Shown here: in pieces, positions 1-8,131 of the stretch
Numbering within the stretch: the first letter of the stretch is position 1
Layout of the letters: the number at the start of each line of letters is the position of its first letter
Assembly (NCBI GenBank): GCA_019245115.1
Contig: JAFARZ010000193.1
Span: 1-48,966, forward strand
DNA length: 48,966 bases
Source of the DNA: Streptosporangiaceae bacterium
GTDB lineage: Bacteria > Actinomycetota > Actinomycetes > Streptosporangiales > Streptosporangiaceae
Direction of reading: 5' to 3'
The notes under the pieces: generated by a model
Told to the model about the DNA's origin: nothing
Databases searched by the model: none
Seen by the model: only the letters and a program-made list of their open reading frames with translations
Program-made: the position numbers and the translations under genes

Positions 1-1
1 T

Positions 2-1234
2 GAGCATGTCTTCGAAGGATGGCTCGTTCTTGGTGGTGTACCAGGGCTGGGCGGTGCGGCGGGCGGTGATGTCGGCGGGGTCGTGGCCGTGGCGGGTGTA
101 CCAGATGACGATCAGGGTGTGGATGAGCATGGTGAACGGGACGGTCCGCTCGACCGCGGCGCGGGCCCGGTTGCGGGCTTCGCCGCCGCCCAGGACGTGG
201 CGGATGTCATGGAAGGCCTGCTCGATGCTCCACCGGCCGGCGTACCGCTCGATCAGCCTGGGGGCGGGGGTGGCCAGGTCGGTGGTGATCAGGGTCAGGC
301 CGCCGCGGTGGTCGCGGGAGATGATCAGGCGGACCGGGATGCGGTGCAGGGAGCCGTACCACAAGCAGGGGATATCGGTGTAGCGGATGTGCTCGTCGTG
401 CCCGTAGATCCCTACGGTGGCCGGGGTCCAGTCCGCGGTGGCGGCCACCTGGGCGGGAGTGCCTAGTTCCGGGCCTTTCCACAGCGGGTGGCCGGGCTTG
501 CCGGGGACCCGGGGCGGGGCGGGGGCGTACAGCACGGCGTTCTTGATCAGCCGGCAGGTCCAGGTCACCCGGCCGTCGAGGTCCTTGACCAGGTCCTTGA
601 CGGTGGGACCGTGGTAGTAGGCGTCGGCGATCACGTGGATCGCCCGGCCGGGGAACGCGGCTGCCAGCCTGGTGACCAGACTCGTGGCCTGGGCGACCTT
701 GCTGCCCGGCTTGGCCGTGTTCTTACGGCGCGGCGCGCCCGGGACGGGGATGTTCAGCCGGGCCAGCACCGGCAGGCACACCCGCCGGGTACAAAACGGC
801 AGCGTGACGACGATACCCGCGGTGACAAAGCAGTTCCCGAAGCTGAGCTTGTTCTTCGACGGGGACGACCCGTCATGCTGCCACGCCGCGCCGTGCACCC
901 GCCGGCCGGTACGGCAGAACACCGAGTCATCCACCGCCACGATCAGCGGCGCGTCCTCGGCGACCAGCAGCGCCACGACCAGCCGGGCCACCGAAAGACC
1001 CAGCTCATCGATCTCCCACCGGGCCCGGGCGAAAAACCGGTGCGCCCGGTCATGCGGCCAGATCCCGCCCAGCCCCGCGCCCAGCAGCATGCCCGCCACC
1101 GTGCGGCGCCGCACCTGCCCGCACAGCCCGGCGGCCAGCCCGCAGAATGTTACGAACGACCGCCTGGTGAAACACGGCCGCAACGCACCCAGCAGCACGG
1201 CCAGCGAAGCGGGTAGGGTCAGGTCCGGAAGCAT
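2..1234 (-). CDS. DDE transposase, 3' end beyond window
   Basis: This is the first 411 codons of a transposase that runs off the left edge of the window. The ATG at 1234 is preceded by GAGGAG seven bases upstream. A DDE triad can be placed: VAVDD at residues 99-103, VIADAYYHG with D204, and RWSIEQAF with E338, the last followed by a glycine-rich stretch typical of IS701/IS4-like DDE_5 transposases. Catalytic spacing (about 100, then about 134 residues) fits that superfamily. The frame is open throughout, so the copy looks intact as far as visible. No second insertion-sequence gene is seen, and I could not identify the terminal inverted repeat on the right side (1235 to about 1340), because the left end needed for comparison is outside the window. 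The exact IS family is uncertain. Confidence 0.85.
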   Translation of the reverse strand, partial: MLPDLTLPASLAVLLGALRPCFTRRSFVTFCGLAAGLCGQVRRRTVAGMLLGAGLGGIWPHDRAHRFFARARWEIDELGLSVARLVVALLVAEDAPLIVAVDDSVFCRTGRRVHGAAWQHDGSSPSKNKLSFGNCFVTAGIVVTLPFCTRRVCLPVLARLNIPVPGAPRRKNTAKPGSKVAQATSLVTRLAAAFPGRAIHVIADAYYHGPTVKDLVKDLDGRVTWTCRLIKNAVLYAPAPPRVPGKPGHPLWKGPELGTPAQVAATADWTPATVGIYGHDEHIRYTDIPCLWYGSLHRIPVRLIISRDHRGGLTLITTDLATPAPRLIERYAGRWSIEQAFHDIRHVLGGGEARNRARAAVERTVPFTMLIHTLIVIWYTRHGHDPADITARRTAQPWYTTKNEPSFEDML

Positions 1235-1291
1235 CGGCGGATCTCCTCACCACGAGGCGGATATGGCACCGCCGATGCTTCTACGTCTCAC

Positions 1292-2497
1292 TCAAGCCCG
1301 GATAGCCCCCACATCACGGCAGGGCTCCACCACACCCCGCCAGCCTCCACCACACCCACCCCAAAAGTGCGAAACACCAGCCTCCACGGGGCCCTTATCT
1401 TCCACGCCACCACCGGAAACCGGATCCCCAAACTTGGGCAAATGCCGAGATGTCGGGCACCCCACCCGCCGGGTGCGAGGCGGGGCCGGGTGCGAGGCGG
1501 GCCGGGTGCGAGGCGGGCCGGGGGGTCCGGGGGGTTTGGTGTGTACCCCCCGGAATAAACACGGCGAAACTACGCGCAATGCCTGAGGGACGAACTGGAA
1601 CTTGACCGACTCGACCTCACCCAGATACTCCCCGTCAACGTGGAAGGCAGTGGGGCGACTGCACCGGATGGTGAACGAATCGAGGCCCGTCGCCGCCAGG
1701 ACATGGCGGCCGCGCGGCGGCCCGTTCCGGCTGGTCGTGCGCATCATCTGGAGGATCAAGCCCAGGATCGTCGGCATGTTCAGGCGACTCAACGCCAGCA
1801 CGTCCAGGCCCGAGCTGAAATCGACGCCCGGCCGGGGCAGCAGCGGACGGCCACGGAAATACGTCCACGGCGCGGAGTTCGTCACGATGCCAAGGAACAG
1901 GCCGTTCACTGGTGGCTGCCCGTCGCGTTCGAGGGTCAGCGCCGGCCTGCGCCGGTCCGTGCCCGAGTAGTAGCGGCGCAGGATGGCCCGCACGAACAGC
2001 GCCTGGCTTTCCCGGTGTCCGCGAGCGCGCAGTCCTTCGACGTGGTGCACCACCTCGGCGTCCATGCCGAGGCCGGCGCTGAACGTGAAGTACCGCTCGC
2101 CGGCCAGAGCCAGCCCGATCGTCCGGTATTCGCCCGCCGCCAGCAGTTCGCGGATCTTCGCGCTCGCCTTGGCCGCGTCCGGCGGCAGGCCGAGCGCCCT
2201 GGTGAACACGTTGCCCCCGCCTCCGGGTATCGCGGCGAGCAGCGGAAGGGGTGCGCCGCCCGGGCCGGGCCGGTGCCGGTCTCGCAGGCCGTTGACCACC
2301 TCGTTGATCGCACCGTCGCCGCCGAGGACCACCACCAGGTCTTCGGCGGCAGACGCGGCCAGTTCGCGGGCGTGCCCTCGATAACGTGTATAGGCGACTC
2401 TCAGGTCGACCAGACCGTCGAGTGATCGGGCCACCAGGTCAGCGCCGTTCCCTCTGGTACTGGTCGCCTGCGGGTTGACGATCAGCAGGCCGCGCAC
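1292..2497 (-). CDS. Diacylglycerol kinase family lipid kinase with odd C-terminal tail
   Basis: A DAGK/sphingosine-kinase-type catalytic domain occupies the N-terminal half, with the nucleotide-binding motif LGGDGAINEVVNG near residue 58 and the GGGGNVF loop after it. The C-terminal beta domain contains FHVDGEYLG. Such enzymes phosphorylate diacylglycerol or related lipids at the membrane. Family members usually end shortly after the motif seen here as QALRVV (about residue 312). This frame runs roughly 85 residues further through Pro/Gly/Arg-rich sequence that includes a G-run hairpin (1527-1553) and a tandem repeat, so the tail is probably not functional protein. The GTG start at 2497 lacks a Shine-Dalgarno sequence but has TAGCCT six bases upstream, suggesting a leaderless message. 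The frame ends 58 bases from the transposase start. Confidence 0.85.
   Translation of the reverse strand: MRGLLIVNPQATSTRGNGADLVARSLDGLVDLRVAYTRYRGHARELAASAAEDLVVVLGGDGAINEVVNGLRDRHRPGPGGAPLPLLAAIPGGGGNVFTRALGLPPDAAKASAKIRELLAAGEYRTIGLALAGERYFTFSAGLGMDAEVVHHVEGLRARGHRESQALFVRAILRRYYSGTDRRRPALTLERDGQPPVNGLFLGIVTNSAPWTYFRGRPLLPRPGVDFSSGLDVLALSRLNMPTILGLILQMMRTTSRNGPPRGRHVLAATGLDSFTIRCSRPTAFHVDGEYLGEVESVKFQFVPQALRVVSPCLFRGVHTKPPGPPGPPRTRPASHPAPPRTRRVGCPTSRHLPKFGDPVSGGGVEDKGPVEAGVSHFWGGCGGGWRGVVEPCRDVGAIRA
1471..1519. repeat. Three tandem 16-17 bp GC-rich units
   Basis: Three head-to-tail copies of GGGTGCGAGGCGGGCC lie at 1471-1487 (one extra G), 1488-1503 and 1504-1519. They fall within the unusual tail of the lipid-kinase frame and directly abut the G-run hairpin at 1527-1553. 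Confidence 0.8.
1527..1553. repeat. G-run hairpin, member of a dispersed family
   Basis: A perfect 9-bp stem CCGGGGGGT/ACCCCCCGG encloses the loop TTGGTGTGT. The loop and right arm recur at 23982-24009 with a stem that differs at compensating positions. It lies inside the tail of the lipid-kinase frame. It could terminate that gene's transcript, but the second copy is not in a terminator position. Confidence 0.6.
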
Positions 2498-2576
2498 CAG
2501 CCAAGGCTAACCGCCACCTAGGCTAGGTTGTGTCCGGCCCCGGGTGAATGGTGCGAAACCAATGCCAAAGGAACTC

Positions 2577-2954
2577 ATGACATTGCGGGCGGCGGCCGCC
2601 ATCCAGGCGACCGAAGCCGTCGGTATGTGCGTGGCGACCGCGTTCTCGGCCGCCGCGACGGCCGGAGGCAAGTCCTACCAGGATGCCAGCGGGATCGCGC
2701 TCACGCTGATCGCGTTCGGCACCGCCATCGGACTCGCCGCGGTCGCGCGCGGTCTCGCCAGGGCGAAGCTGTGGAGCCGCACCCCGGCCCTGCTGACCCA
2801 GCTGTTCGCCGCCGGAGCTGGCATTTATCTCCTGGACGGCCACCGGCTGGATTGGGGGATTCCCACGCTGATCCTCGCCGCGGCCGGGTTCATCGCACTC
2901 CTCAACCCGGCCAGCTTCAAGGCTCTCAACCGAGAGGCCGCAAACAAGCAGTAA
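2577..2954 (+). CDS. Small four-helix integral membrane protein
   Basis: A 125-residue hydrophobic protein with about four predicted membrane segments: residues beginning AAAAIQATEAVG, GIALTLIAFGTAIGLAAVA, TQLFAAGAGIYLL and IPTLILAAAGFIALL. I recognise the pattern as a widespread actinobacterial membrane protein of unknown function, but it has no catalytic motif. I chose the ATG at 2577 because AAGGA lies just upstream; a GTG at 2544 and an ATG at 2562 are in the same frame and would add up to 11 residues. It is transcribed toward the sigma-factor gene and separated from it by a hairpin. No operon partner is visible. Confidence 0.75.
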   Translation: MTLRAAAAIQATEAVGMCVATAFSAAATAGGKSYQDASGIALTLIAFGTAIGLAAVARGLARAKLWSRTPALLTQLFAAGAGIYLLDGHRLDWGIPTLILAAAGFIALLNPASFKALNREAANKQ

Positions 2955-2969
2955 CGCCGTTCCCTTTGG

Positions 2970-2990
2970 CCGGAGGGATCCGTCCCCCGG
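2970..2990. terminator. Hairpin between convergent genes
   Basis: CCGGAGGG/CCCCCGG with loop ATCCGT forms an 8-bp stem with one mismatch between the stops of the membrane-protein gene (2954) and the sigma gene (3001). The trailing GGACCCCC matches the hairpin at 42124-42147. There is no U-tract, as is common in high-GC terminators. Confidence 0.55.
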
Positions 2991-3000
2991 ACCCCCGCGG

Positions 3001-3870
3001 CTATTCGTCTGTTGTCAGCCCGTCGCGGAGCTGAGCCAGCGTACGCGCCAGCAGCCTGGACACATGCATCTGCGAGATGCCCAGTTCGGCGGCGATCTGA
3101 GACTGGGTCATGTTGCCGAAGAACCGGAGCAGCAGGATCTTCTTCTCCCGCGGCGGCAGTTGCTCGAGCAGCGGCTTGAGCGATTCCCGGTATTCCACGC
3201 CCTCCAGGGCGTCGTCGACTATGCCGAGCGAGTCGGCTACCGCCGGGGCGTCCTCGTCGCCCGAATCCGGCGCGTCAAGCGAGACCGTGGAGTAAGCGTT
3301 GGCCGACTCCAGTCCTTCCAGGACCTCTTCCTCCGACATGCTGAGATGCGAGGCCAGCTCGCTGACCGTGGGCGCGCGGCCTTCCCGCTGGGCCAGCTCG
3401 GAGATCGCCTTGGTCAGCGACAGCTTGAGTTCCTGAAGGCGGCGCGGCACGCGCACCGCCCACCCCTTGTCCCGGAAGTGCCGTTTGATCTCGCCCACGA
3501 TGGTGGGCGTCGCGTAGGTGGAGAACTCCACGCCCCGGTCCAGGTCGAACCGGTCGATGGACTTGATCAAACCGATGGTCGCGACCTGGGTGAGGTCGTC
3601 CAGCCACTCGCCGCGGTTACGGAACCGGCGCGCGAGGTATTCCACCAGGGGCAGGTGCAGCTCTACCAGGTAACCGCGGATCCGCGCTCGCTCCGGGTCG
3701 TCGGGCGGAAGCGTCGCGAGCAGCTCGAACAGCTCGCGCGCCCGGGTCCGGTCCGGGCCCCCGGCCTCGGTCCGTATCGTCGAGAGGCCCTCGACCTCGG
3801 CCAGCGGAGCTCCGGCATCCCCGGGAAGCAGAGTCTCCTCGGTCACCTGGACCTCGAACTCGCTGCTCAC
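3001..3870 (-). CDS. SigB/SigF-type RNA polymerase sigma factor
   Basis: A 289-residue alternative sigma factor of the stress/sporulation class. Region 2 is visible as HLPLVEYLARRFRNRG followed by DDLTQVATIGLIKSIDRFD and FSTYATPTIVGEIKRHFRD; region 3 as VPRRLQELKLSL onward; region 4 ends with the helix-turn-helix QSQIAAELGISQMHVSRLL. It directs RNA polymerase to stress promoters. The frame extends upstream, but the GTG at 3870 overlaps the anti-sigma stop (GTGA, four bases), so translational coupling decides the start. Gene order anti-sigma then sigma is the usual arrangement for a partner-switching module; no anti-anti-sigma gene is adjacent. Confidence 0.93.
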   Translation of the reverse strand: MSSEFEVQVTEETLLPGDAGAPLAEVEGLSTIRTEAGGPDRTRARELFELLATLPPDDPERARIRGYLVELHLPLVEYLARRFRNRGEWLDDLTQVATIGLIKSIDRFDLDRGVEFSTYATPTIVGEIKRHFRDKGWAVRVPRRLQELKLSLTKAISELAQREGRAPTVSELASHLSMSEEEVLEGLESANAYSTVSLDAPDSGDEDAPAVADSLGIVDDALEGVEYRESLKPLLEQLPPREKKILLLRFFGNMTQSQIAAELGISQMHVSRLLARTLAQLRDGLTTDE

Positions 3871-4367
3871 CCGGACCTCTGGGCTTGCCGCCGCTTGCGC
3901 AGCACGATGGAAACCTGATCGTCCGGGCCCAGCCGCGAGTCGACGGTACCGGCCAGCGCGGACAGCACCGTCCAGGCGAAGGTGTCCCGCGCGGGCGTCC
4001 GCGGCTGCGTGGTGACCACCGATACCGTGATAGCCATCTCGTCGGCGTCCAGATCGAAGGCGCACTCGAGATTGGTGCCGGGAATGGCCTGGGCCAGCAG
4101 CATCGCGCACGCCTCGTCCACGGCGATGCGCAGGTCTTCGATCTCGTCCAGGGTGAAATCGAGGCGCGCCGCCAGGCCGGCCGTCGCTGTCCGCAGCACG
4201 GAAAGGTACGCGCCCTCCGCGGGCAGCGTCACCTTCACCTGGTCGCCTGTCGCCTCACGTTCCGCGGTGCCGCCAAGGTGGCCAGCAGCGGGCGGGGCCC
4301 CGGCCGTTTTGGGCGCCGGATCGCGCGGGCCTGGCACCTCGGTGGTCGCGGCGGTGTCTTCGGTCAC
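3867..4367 (-). CDS. rsbW: RsbW/UsfX-like anti-sigma factor
   Basis: A 166-residue protein with a Pro/Ala-rich N-terminal 40 residues and then a GHKL-type ATP-binding fold typical of RsbW-class anti-sigma factors. The N-box-like helix is EIEDLRIAVDEACAMLL; the conserved Asn of true kinases is not evident (Ala-Met-Leu instead), a feature shared by actinobacterial UsfX-type proteins as I recall them, so kinase activity is uncertain. It is expected to bind and silence the sigma factor encoded immediately downstream, with which it overlaps by four bases. The GTG start at 4367 follows GGAGGAG at ideal spacing. Confidence 0.88.
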   Translation of the reverse strand: MTEDTAATTEVPGPRDPAPKTAGAPPAAGHLGGTAEREATGDQVKVTLPAEGAYLSVLRTATAGLAARLDFTLDEIEDLRIAVDEACAMLLAQAIPGTNLECAFDLDADEMAITVSVVTTQPRTPARDTFAWTVLSALAGTVDSRLGPDDQVSIVLRKRRQAQRSG

Positions 4368-4548
4368 GTCACTCCTCCGGGCAGGATTCGGTCACCTGCC
4401 ACTGGAAGCAACCTACCGCCCATCGCGGGTTGAGTTAACGCGGCGCGCGGGGCAGCTAAGTTACGAACTGTTAAGCCGTGAGTGAAAGCCCAGCTTAGGG
4501 GCTACGACGGGGCCGTCCCGGATCGAAACGGCCCCGTGATCTTGCTTC

Positions 4549-4956
4549 TCAGCCCTGCTTGGTCTCCCAGAAGATCTTGTCGATCTCGGCGATCTTGGCC
4601 AGCAGTTCGTCGGCCTTGGCCGGGTCGGTGCTGCCCTTGGTGCCGGACGCGCCGGCCAGCTTGGTGGCCTCGTTGAACAGCTGGTGCAGCTGCGGGTACT
4701 TCTCGAAGTGCGGCGGCTTGAAATAGTCGGTCCACAGCACCCACAGGTGGTGCTTGACCAGGTCGGACCGCTGCTCCTTGATAAGGAGCGCACGGGAGCG
4801 GAACTCCGGATCGGTGTTCTGCTGGTACTTCTCCGCGATGGCCTTGACGGATTCCGCCTCGATGCGGGCCTGCGCCGGGTCATAGATTCCGCAGGGCAGA
4901 TCGCAGTGCGCGTGTGCCACGGCCTTCGGCTCAAGCAGGCGGGTGAGCAGCCTCAT
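4549..4956 (-). CDS. sodN: Nickel superoxide dismutase precursor
   Basis: A 135-residue cytoplasmic enzyme that dismutates superoxide using nickel. The nickel-hook sequence HCDLPCG begins at residue 17, so a 16-residue propeptide (MRLLTRLLEPKAVAHA) must be removed to expose His as the new N-terminus; Cys18 and Cys22 are the thiolate ligands. The rest of the protein, from YDPAQARIEAESV to the C-terminal DKIFWETKQG, matches the four-helix SodN fold and usual length. The maturation peptidase gene sodX diverges from it across a 66-bp shared region, the standard arrangement. An AGGAG sequence lies about 12 bases before the ATG. Confidence 0.97.
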   Translation of the reverse strand: MRLLTRLLEPKAVAHAHCDLPCGIYDPAQARIEAESVKAIAEKYQQNTDPEFRSRALLIKEQRSDLVKHHLWVLWTDYFKPPHFEKYPQLHQLFNEATKLAGASGTKGSTDPAKADELLAKIAEIDKIFWETKQG

Positions 4957-5022
4957 CGATTCTCTTTCTCCTACTCAGCTAGGGTTCAACAATCGACCCT
5001 ACCCCTGGTGCTGGAGGTATGC

Positions 5023-5523
5023 GTGCGCTGGCCCCTGCTTCGGGTCGCGGTCGCCGAGCGGTCCATGGAACCGGCGCTGCGCCCCGGCGACTGGCTGCTG
5101 GTCCTGCGTACCCGCCGCGCCCGGCCGGGCAGCATCGTGCTGGCCCGCCACCCGCGGCGCCCCGGCATGCTCCTGGTCAAGCGGGCCGCTCGCCGCGAAT
5201 CCGACGGCGGCTGGTGGCTGGAATCGGACAACCCCGCCGCGGGGGCGGTGGACAGCCGTCAGTTCGGGCCGGTGTCCGCGATAGAGGGCAGGGTTCTCTT
5301 CCGCTATAGGCGCCTTTTACAACGAACGTTCTGTGGTAACACGAACCGGCCCCGCCCCCGTTGCGGGGCGGGACCGGTCCGTGTGTTGTGCTTGGGATTC
5401 AGTCAGGCTCAGGCGGCCGGCTCCGTGCCCAGAACCTGCCGTACCTCCTGGAGCGTGGCGGCCTGGGCCGCGATGTACTCGTCGGTCTTCTGCTTCGGCA
5501 GCGAGACGAGCTGCGCCCAGTAG
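5023..5523 (+). CDS. sodX: SodX-type signal-peptidase-like maturation protease
   Basis: An S24/S26-type serine peptidase that is thought to process the SodN propeptide. The catalytic Ser lies in RSMEPALRPGDWLLV and the general-base Lys in LLVKRAARR, with the C-terminal ESDNP motif conserved. The GTG at 5023 has GGAGG five bases upstream; an overlapping ATG at 5019 is out of frame. SodX proteins normally end near the sequence seen here as VLFRYRRLL (about residue 97). This frame instead continues about 65 residues, through a strong terminator (5345-5378) and 115 bases into the 3' end of the opposing permease gene. The tail is therefore probably spurious, from a lost stop or a frameshift. Confidence 0.88.
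   Translation: MRWPLLRVAVAERSMEPALRPGDWLLVLRTRRARPGSIVLARHPRRPGMLLVKRAARRESDGGWWLESDNPAAGAVDSRQFGPVSAIEGRVLFRYRRLLQRTFCGNTNRPRPRCGAGPVRVLCLGFSQAQAAGSVPRTCRTSWSVAAWAAMYSSVFCFGSETSCAQ
5345..5378. terminator. Bidirectional terminator hairpin
   Basis: A near-perfect stem of about 15 bp (ACCGGCCCCGCCCCCG against CGGGGCGGGACCGGT) with a three-base loop lies between sodX and the convergent permease gene. It lies inside the current sodX frame, which argues that the real sodX stop is upstream of it. Confidence 0.8.
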
Positions 5524-7076
5524 TAGATGCCGAGGCTGAACGCCCCTATGACCAGGAAGTCCCAGCCGAAGGGCAGGTTGCCCCGGCCGCCGAGGTAGGT
5601 GCCCTGCCAGGCGAGGAGGCCCATCCCGATGAGGTAGACGGGAATCCACTGCGCGGCCCACCAGTCCAGCCTCGGCGCCCGCGGGTTGAGCTTGAGCAGG
5701 TAGTTGGCGCCGATGATCACGTATCCGACGACGATCGCGATGCCCAGCTTCCAGACGGTGGTCCAGCCGGAGAAGAAGATCAGGCAGTTCGCGATGAAGA
5801 ACGCGATCGGCGAGACGATCGGTCCGCCGGGCATCCGGTAGGGCCGGGGGCGATCCGCGTGCTTGGACCGCATGACGCCGAACGCCAGCGGGGCGCCGGC
5901 GTACATGAGCACGGTGGCCGAGGTGATCAGGTTGATCTGGTCCTGCCAGGTGGGGGAGGGCAGGAAGAAGATGAGCGAGGCCACGAACGCCACGAACAGG
6001 CTCATCCACGGCACGCCGCGCTTGTCGACCTTCTCCAGCGAGGACGGCACGTACCCGTTCTTCGAGAGCCCGTAGGACATACGTGCCGTCGAACTGATGT
6101 AGATCAGGCCGGTGCCGCCGGGTGAGATCAGCGCGTCGATGTACAAGACGGTGGCCAGCCAGCCGATGCCGACCGCGGTCGCGAGTCCCGCCCAGGGTGC
6201 GAACGCGCCGTTCGCGAACGCTATGTTCGCCCAGCCGTGCTTCAGCGAAGACGCGGGCAGGGCGGCGATGAAGACGACCTCCAGCAGGATGTAGATGATC
6301 GCGCCGATGATCATCGAACCGATGACGGCCAGCGGCAGGTCGCGCTTCGGGTTGGCGCTCTCCCCGCCGAACTGGATCGCCTGCTCGAACCCGAGCAGCG
6401 CGAAGATGACGGCGCCGCTGGCGGTGGCGGCGAAGATGCCGTGCACGCCGAACGGCGCGAAGCCGCCGTGGCTGCCGAAGTTCGATCCGTTGAAGTGGGT
6501 GGCACCGATGACGATGATGGCCAGCACCGGGACGCCGAGCTTCCACCACGTGGCCGCGCTGTTGGTGTGGGCCAGCCAGCGGACGCCCAGGAAGTTGATC
6601 GCGACGAATATCGCCAGCAGCGCGGCGGCCAGCAGATAGCCCTGCGGAAATGTGGGCACGAAGTTGCCGCCGGGACTGGTCTTGGTCAGCCAGGACACGT
6701 GGACGGTGCCGTAGCCCAGCACAGCCAGGACTTCGACCGGGGCGACGGCCGCCGCCTGGAGCCACGCGAACCACCCGAACGACGCGCCCGCCACCGAGCC
6801 GAAGGCAAAGTGCGGATAGCGTCCCGTTCCGCCAGCCTGCGGGAACATGCCGCCAAGCTCGGCGTGCACGAAGGCCAGGATCATCAGTGCCACCGCGCCG
6901 ATGATCCAGGACACGATCGCGGCGCTACCGGCGGCCTGGGCCGAGTGCAGTCCGCCGTACAGCCAGCCGGAACCGATGATCGACCCGGCTGACGCCCAGG
7001 CCAGGCCGATCAAGCCGACGTGTCGGCGCAGCCCGGTATCTATTGGCGAGGAGAGCTCTGCGGATGTTGTTGCCAT
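5409..7076 (-). CDS. APC-family amino acid permease
   Basis: A 555-residue transporter with about 12 to 14 hydrophobic helices. The first helix carries the APC-type unwound substrate motif in SAGSIIGSGWLYG, and later segments include FALLGFEQAIQFGGESANPKRDLPLA, the typical helix 6 to loop region. It probably imports an amino acid or amine with protons; the substrate cannot be read from sequence. The frame opens at 7181, but I start at the ATG at 7076 (MATTSAELSSP), which has GGAAGAG upstream and leaves a typical short N-terminus. The 330-bp upstream region holds three palindromes. Its last 115 bases overlap the tail of the sodX frame on the other strand. Confidence 0.9.
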   Translation of the reverse strand: MATTSAELSSPIDTGLRRHVGLIGLAWASAGSIIGSGWLYGGLHSAQAAGSAAIVSWIIGAVALMILAFVHAELGGMFPQAGGTGRYPHFAFGSVAGASFGWFAWLQAAAVAPVEVLAVLGYGTVHVSWLTKTSPGGNFVPTFPQGYLLAAALLAIFVAINFLGVRWLAHTNSAATWWKLGVPVLAIIVIGATHFNGSNFGSHGGFAPFGVHGIFAATASGAVIFALLGFEQAIQFGGESANPKRDLPLAVIGSMIIGAIIYILLEVVFIAALPASSLKHGWANIAFANGAFAPWAGLATAVGIGWLATVLYIDALISPGGTGLIYISSTARMSYGLSKNGYVPSSLEKVDKRGVPWMSLFVAFVASLIFFLPSPTWQDQINLITSATVLMYAGAPLAFGVMRSKHADRPRPYRMPGGPIVSPIAFFIANCLIFFSGWTTVWKLGIAIVVGYVIIGANYLLKLNPRAPRLDWWAAQWIPVYLIGMGLLAWQGTYLGGRGNLPFGWDFLVIGAFSLGIYYWAQLVSLPKQKTDEYIAAQAATLQEVRQVLGTEPAA

Positions 7077-7173
7077 GATCTCTCTTCCGATCGTTGCCCG
7101 TAGGCTGGTAAGTACCCGCTTAGTGATGGAGATACCCGTCCGGTTCGGGGCGAGTGTCCCGTATGCGTGGAGT

Positions 7174-7338
7174 GAGATCATCGTAGGGATGATCTCGATA
7201 ACTGAGAAGCGTTAACCTGGATTCGGTTTGATAACGCAGGTCACAGCTTTGGTCTCGCCGTACGCAACGGATAAATGCATGTTCCGATGAACGTGCATGG
7301 AGCAGTAATGGCTGCGGCTAATTGCGAACCATTCGCAA
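7174..7338 (-). promoter_or_regulatory. Three palindromes upstream of the APC permease
   Basis: The 330-bp stretch 7077-7406 holds no gene I can support. It contains a perfect inverted repeat GAGATCATC-5-GATGATCTC (7174-7196), an imperfect one TGCATGTTC-4-GAACGTGCA (7276-7297, one mismatch) and a perfect one TTGCGAACCATTCGCAA (7322-7338). They lie 98 to 262 bases before the permease ATG. The first could also be a leader hairpin. No cognate regulator is identified. Confidence 0.5.
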
Positions 7339-7406
7339 GTTAACACATTTGCATTTAGGCGTTTACGAACGGTGGCGGTTTCCGTTCCGCGGCCGAATAA
7401 GTCCCA

Positions 7407-7919
7407 TTATGTGGTTGCGTCAGAGGCGCACTTCTCCGAACAGTAGGCTCGCCCGCTATCGCCGTTGGCGTCGATGAACACCCCGCCGCATCCGGGGGCC
7501 TGGCAGATGCCGAACCGGTCGATGCCCAGGTCGGACAGAACGACCGCGAGACCCATGGTGGCGCCGGCCGAGTACTTGTCGGCCACCGAACCGCTCTCGG
7601 TGTAGTGCACATGCCACGCCTGGCCATCATGGCCGGATAGCTGAGGATGCACCGGATGCTGGATCAGCAGCGTGTTGAGCCGGGCCGCGGCGTCCTCGCC
7701 GTCGCCCTCGGAGCATGCGACGAAGAACGCGCGGAACTCCGTGCGCAGCGCACGGAGCGCCTCCAGATCATTCCGGGTGATGCCCTTGTTCAGGTGTTCC
7801 CGGTCGGCTACCAGATCGCGCAGCCCGTCCAGGCTGGCCAGCCGGTCGCCGTCTTCGCCACCGCCCCCGGCCGTGTTGACGAGCCGGACCGCGAGTTCAG
7901 CGTAAGAGTTGAGGTCCAC
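7407..7919 (-). CDS. CGNR/ABATE-type zinc-ribbon regulator, divergent
   Basis: A 170-residue protein with the organisation of ABATE plus C-terminal zinc-ribbon proteins. These are small regulators often described as stress-related or RNA-binding-like. The N-terminal helical domain (ELAVRLVNT, then LEALRALRTEFRAFF) is followed by the ribbon CQAPGCGGVFIDANGDSGRAYCSEKCA. Four cysteines are present, but the family's CGNR signature after the last pair is replaced by CASDATT, so the DNA/RNA-binding tail is lost or different. The GTG at 7919 has TAGGGA six bases upstream and no Shine-Dalgarno, compatible with a leaderless message. It diverges from the malic enzyme gene. Confidence 0.7.
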   Translation of the reverse strand: MDLNSYAELAVRLVNTAGGGGEDGDRLASLDGLRDLVADREHLNKGITRNDLEALRALRTEFRAFFVACSEGDGEDAAARLNTLLIQHPVHPQLSGHDGQAWHVHYTESGSVADKYSAGATMGLAVVLSDLGIDRFGICQAPGCGGVFIDANGDSGRAYCSEKCASDATT

Positions 7920-8131
7920 TCGCGTTCCCTAGCCGCGGTGAGATTGATAGTCAGGCAACGAGTATTACACCGATGACCTGGTAGGCGCCAGACAGCACGC
8001 CGGCCTGCTATGGCACAATGTCGCATACGGGTAACCCCCGTACCGTGGGCACAGGGCTCAGATCCCTTGGCGGCTGACCCAATCGCCGCCTTGCCCGGCT
8101 GGGAAAGAAACGAGCTTGGGGGTTAACCGTC

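Noticed and set aside
488..1586. Long plus-strand frames across the transposase and kinase tail
   Set aside because: They are Arg/Pro/Gly-rich antisense products of a strong DDE transposase frame and show no family motif.
8026..8131. Possible riboswitch before malic enzyme
   Set aside because: Only a short TACGGG/CCCGTA hairpin is seen; no riboswitch core I know matches.
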